DNA of 64,000 nucleotides from the NCBI RefSeq assembly GCF_038419845.1, contig NZ_JBCAQT010000003.1, forward strand, positions 1-64,000, in the 5' to 3' direction. Made by a program: the position numbers and the translations under genes. A model generated the notes under the pieces. That model did no database searches and had not been told where the DNA came from. It saw only the letters and a list, made by a program, of their open reading frames with translations. Shown one piece after another: positions 61,727-64,000 of this stretch. Numbering within the stretch: the stretch's first letter is position 1; each line of letters starts with the position of its first letter. The DNA is from Marinimicrobium sp038419845 (lineage in GTDB: Bacteria; Pseudomonadota; Gammaproteobacteria; Pseudomonadales; Cellvibrionaceae).

Positions 61727-61847
61727 AAAATACGACCTGTCTGGAGCCATTGAGGGCGGTAATCGAGTGCGGGCGGGATTATAACTTGTCGGCGCTCCCG
61801 CTGCTTGGGTAGAGTAGGGACTTCTACGGGTACGGGAGGTGGGTCCC

Positions 61848-62210
61848 ATGAGCACCGGGGAATTGTCAGAAGCCCAGCTGGATCAGCAGCGCCAGATGCT
61901 GGAAGCGCTGAAGGTCGAACTGCAGGAGCTGCTGTCATCCGATGACAGCGGAGGTGCCGTCGAACTCGATCAGAGCCGGGTGGGGCGACTGTCGCGCATG
62001 GACGCGATGCAGCAGCAGGCCATGGCGGTGGCCAAACTCGATACCTATAAACGGCGGTTGAGGTCGGTGGTGGCGGCGCTACAGCGGATCGAGGATGATG
62101 ACTACGGCTTCTGTAAAGTCTGTGACCAGCCCATTCCGCTCGCCCGCCTGCAGGTGCGCCCCGAGGCCGAATACTGCCTGAACTGTCAGGACCGGGCGGA
62201 TCGCCAGTAG
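61848..62210 (+). CDS. DksA/TraR-type zinc-finger protein
   Basis: 120 residues from ATG 61848, with GGGAGGTGGG upstream. An N-terminal coiled coil (LDQQRQMLEALKVELQELL, then LDTYKRRLRSVVAALQRIE) is followed by a C4 zinc finger (FCKVCDQPIPLARL, AEYCLNCQ). It is shorter than DksA (151) and has no clear DxxDxA tip, so it may be a DksA paralogue that docks in the RNA polymerase secondary channel with a different effect. The next plus-strand gene is outside the window. Confidence 0.8.
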   Translation: MSTGELSEAQLDQQRQMLEALKVELQELLSSDDSGGAVELDQSRVGRLSRMDAMQQQAMAVAKLDTYKRRLRSVVAALQRIEDDDYGFCKVCDQPIPLARLQVRPEAEYCLNCQDRADRQ

Positions 62211-62233
62211 CCCCGGGATCCGGGGCTCAGACC

Positions 62234-62647
62234 TCAAAAATGAAGGTAGCAGTCCTCGTCGTTTTCAATGAGGGCTTTCAGAATGTGGCGCCGCGTTATG
62301 AGTCCCACCAGCTTGCCGTCGCTGACCACCGGGTAGTTTTTGGGCTTCTGGGACATCATGGTCTGGGCCAGTTCGACAATGCTGGTGGTTGGTGTCACCG
62401 TCAATACGTCGGTGGCCATGACAGTGCGCACGCCCGGCGGTTCGTCGCAGAAAAAGGCGCCGTTCAGCAACTCCTTGATGCAATCCTGCTCGGAAACAAA
62501 ACCGACCACCGCTTCCTTTTCATCGATGACCGGAATCCCGGTCAAGCCACTTTTGAGCAGACGCTCGACCACATCCGAAGTGTTGGCATTGACCGAAATG
62601 GCGTGACTCTCCGCCTGCATATAGTCTTTAACCAGGATTGAGTGCAT
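62234..62647 (-). CDS. Tandem CBS-domain protein
   Basis: 137 residues comprising two CBS modules: about 8-60 (VKDYMQAESHAISVNANTSD, LTGIPVIDEKEAVVGFVSEQD) and about 74-132 (VMATDVLTVTPTTSIVELAQ, YPVVSDGKLVGLITRRHIL). Such pairs bind adenosyl nucleotides and act as energy sensors. No enzyme domain is attached. Start ATG at 62647. Its partner is unknown. Confidence 0.88.
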   Translation of the reverse strand: MHSILVKDYMQAESHAISVNANTSDVVERLLKSGLTGIPVIDEKEAVVGFVSEQDCIKELLNGAFFCDEPPGVRTVMATDVLTVTPTTSIVELAQTMMSQKPKNYPVVSDGKLVGLITRRHILKALIENDEDCYLHF

Positions 62648-62760
62648 AGCGCGGTCCTCTTTATGACGACTTATGACGACTCGTAATCACGAGTCGTATC
62701 ACAACTTGATAACAACAGGAAAAGGTAGAAGTCACAATTCCTACCGATAAGCATAGCGCA

Positions 62761-63540
62761 TTACCGACGGGTTTTGTGGCGGCACAGATCCAGATAGGCC
62801 TTGACCGCCGGCGCCAGCCCCAGACTGAGGGCATCCACTGTCAGGGCGTGACCGATCGACACCTCATCAATGCCCGGAATCCGCAGGAATTCTCCCAGGT
62901 TGTCGAGGTTCAGGTCGTGCCCGGCATTGACGCCCAGGCCGATCTTCCGGGCATGTTGGGTGGCGGCGCGGTAGTCGTCCAGCAAGGTCTCAAGTTCGGA
63001 ACTGTGGGCCTTGTGAGCGGCGGCGTAGGGGCCGGTGTAGAGCTCGATCCGGTCGGCGCCAAGCGCCTGGGCGCGCTCGATCTGCTCCAGGTCCGGATCC
63101 ATAAACAGACTGACCCGAATGCCCAGATCATGCAGCTCTTCGACCAGGGGGCGCAGGGCGTCGGCACTCTGACGCAGGTCGAAGCCGTGGTCGGAGGTCA
63201 GCTGATCGTTGCTGTCGGGCACCAGGGTGCACTGGTGCGGGCGGGCCTGGCGGACCAGCTCCATGAAGCCCGGATAGTTGCCCAGGGGCGCGGCGTGAGG
63301 ATTGCCTTCGATATTGAACTCAATGCCCGGTCGTTCGGCAACCAGAGCGCCAAGGTCAAAGACGTCACCGGGGCGGATGTGGCGTTGGTCGGGCCGCGGG
63401 TGAACGGTCAAGCCATCGGCGCCCGCCTCCAGGCAAATCTCACCGTGATGCACCAGGTCTGGGTAGCTGCCCTCGCGCGAATTGCGAATCAGGGCAATCT
63501 TGTTCAGGTTGACGCTGAGTTTGGTGGTGGGCGTGCTCAT
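62761..63540 (-). CDS. pdxJ: Pyridoxine 5'-phosphate synthase PdxJ
   Basis: 259 residues. It condenses 1-deoxyxylulose-5-phosphate with 3-amino-1-phosphonooxyacetone to make pyridoxine phosphate. LSVNLNKIALIRNSREG, the phosphate and substrate motifs GADGLTVHPRPDQRHI and GLGVNAGHDLNLDNL, and VSIGHALTVDALSLG match the family. The start overlaps the cyclophilin stop by four bases (ATGA). Confidence 0.94.
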   Translation of the reverse strand: MSTPTTKLSVNLNKIALIRNSREGSYPDLVHHGEICLEAGADGLTVHPRPDQRHIRPGDVFDLGALVAERPGIEFNIEGNPHAAPLGNYPGFMELVRQARPHQCTLVPDSNDQLTSDHGFDLRQSADALRPLVEELHDLGIRVSLFMDPDLEQIERAQALGADRIELYTGPYAAAHKAHSSELETLLDDYRAATQHARKIGLGVNAGHDLNLDNLGEFLRIPGIDEVSIGHALTVDALSLGLAPAVKAYLDLCRHKTRR

Positions 63541-64000
63541 TCGCTCTGGTCTCCGTGGCTCGAGCCATTGTCGCCGGTATCGGTCACCCGGCGGGCACTG
63601 AGTATGCGGACCGGAGTATTGGGCGCGTTGGGGTAATCGTCGTAGTTACCGGTGGGTTCTTCCACAATGGCCACAATGGTTTCCTGTCCGGACACCACGC
63701 GACCGAAGACGGTGTAGCCCGGCTTGTCGTCGCTGGCATCCAGGCTGCTGTTATTGTTGAGGTTGATGAAAAACTGGGAGTTGGCGCTGTCGGGGTCGCT
63801 CTTGCGGGCCATGGCGACGGTCATCGGTTTGTTGCTCAGACCATTGTCTGACTCGTTGGCCACCGGATCCCGGGTGTCCTTTTTGCTGAAATCGTAGGTC
63901 ATGCCGCCGCCCTGGACCACAAACCCGGGGATCACCCGGTGAAAGATGGTGCCATCGTAAAAGCGGTCATCGACGTAGCGCAGAAAGTTTTCCACGGTTT
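63537..64000 (-). CDS. Cyclophilin-type peptidyl-prolyl cis-trans isomerase, 5' end outside window
   Basis: About 154 codons are visible. The frame is open to the right edge and reads TVENFLRYVDDRFYDGTIFHR, the usual cyclophilin interior, so the true start lies outside and the GTG at 63995 is not it. Catalytic motif FHRVIPGFVVQGGG and the NSQFFINLNNN and YTVFGRVVSGQE stretches are present. The C-terminal tail is acidic (TDTGDNGSSHGDQSE). Whether it has a signal peptide cannot be judged. It is coupled to pdxJ. Confidence 0.92.
   Translation of the reverse strand, partial: TVENFLRYVDDRFYDGTIFHRVIPGFVVQGGGMTYDFSKKDTRDPVANESDNGLSNKPMTVAMARKSDPDSANSQFFINLNNNSSLDASDDKPGYTVFGRVVSGQETIVAIVEEPTGNYDDYPNAPNTPVRILSARRVTDTGDNGSSHGDQSE

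Overview
The window reads as a chromosomal segment of a Gram-negative gammaproteobacterium, most likely a marine or saline member of the Cellvibrionales or a relative close to Pseudomonas. The basis is the core order leuC-leuD-leuB-asd-fimV-truA-trpF-trpB-trpA-accD-folC-(SPOR)-cvpA-purF-metZ, together with a pilus/twitching-type FimV, outer-membrane barrels and TgpA. Species assignment is inference from gene order and protein style only.

Left part (1-15250) is accessory. An IS3-type insertion has removed the front of a GAPDH gene. Next comes a long minus-strand block: class I fructose-bisphosphate aldolase, pyrophosphate-type phosphofructokinase, a secreted SHOCT protein, a porin-like barrel, and a complete glycerol ABC importer of the GlpSTPQUV type. 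It is read from a near-consensus sigma-54 promoter and faces a divergent AcoR-type sigma-54 activator. The block ends in mobile debris (a frameshifted IstB and a beheaded tyrosine integrase) against a tRNA-Asn gene.

15400-19440 is ordinary housekeeping: a J-domain protein, a spermidine-synthase-like methyltransferase fold, RsmC-like, RsuA and FolD. 19590-26180 is a second glycerol module (tpiA, glpR, a glpF remnant, glpK, glpD and a LacI remnant). It is bracketed by a 24-bp direct repeat of the 3' end of tRNA-His with one mismatch, which looks like an island inserted at that tRNA. tRNA-His, tRNA-Arg and tRNA-Pro follow.

26650-64000 is mostly core: flavin reductase, gpsA, sixA, folE, prmB, aroC, an omega-amidase-like hydrolase, the LysR/leuCDB/asd block, fimV, truA, trpFBA, accD, folC, cvpA, purF, metZ, the MoxR/DUF58/TgpA trio, a SpoU rRNA methyltransferase, a DksA-like protein, a CBS protein, pdxJ and a cyclophilin that runs off the right edge.

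Functionally, the two accessory blocks together form a route for glycerol. The ABC importer brings glycerol in, GlpK phosphorylates it, GlpD oxidises it to DHAP, the dedicated TpiA interconverts the trioses, and aldolase plus PPi-PFK carry carbon up or down glycolysis. The GlpF facilitator has decayed to its first helix, which fits replacement by high-affinity ABC uptake. No CRISPR array, rRNA operon or prophage was seen.
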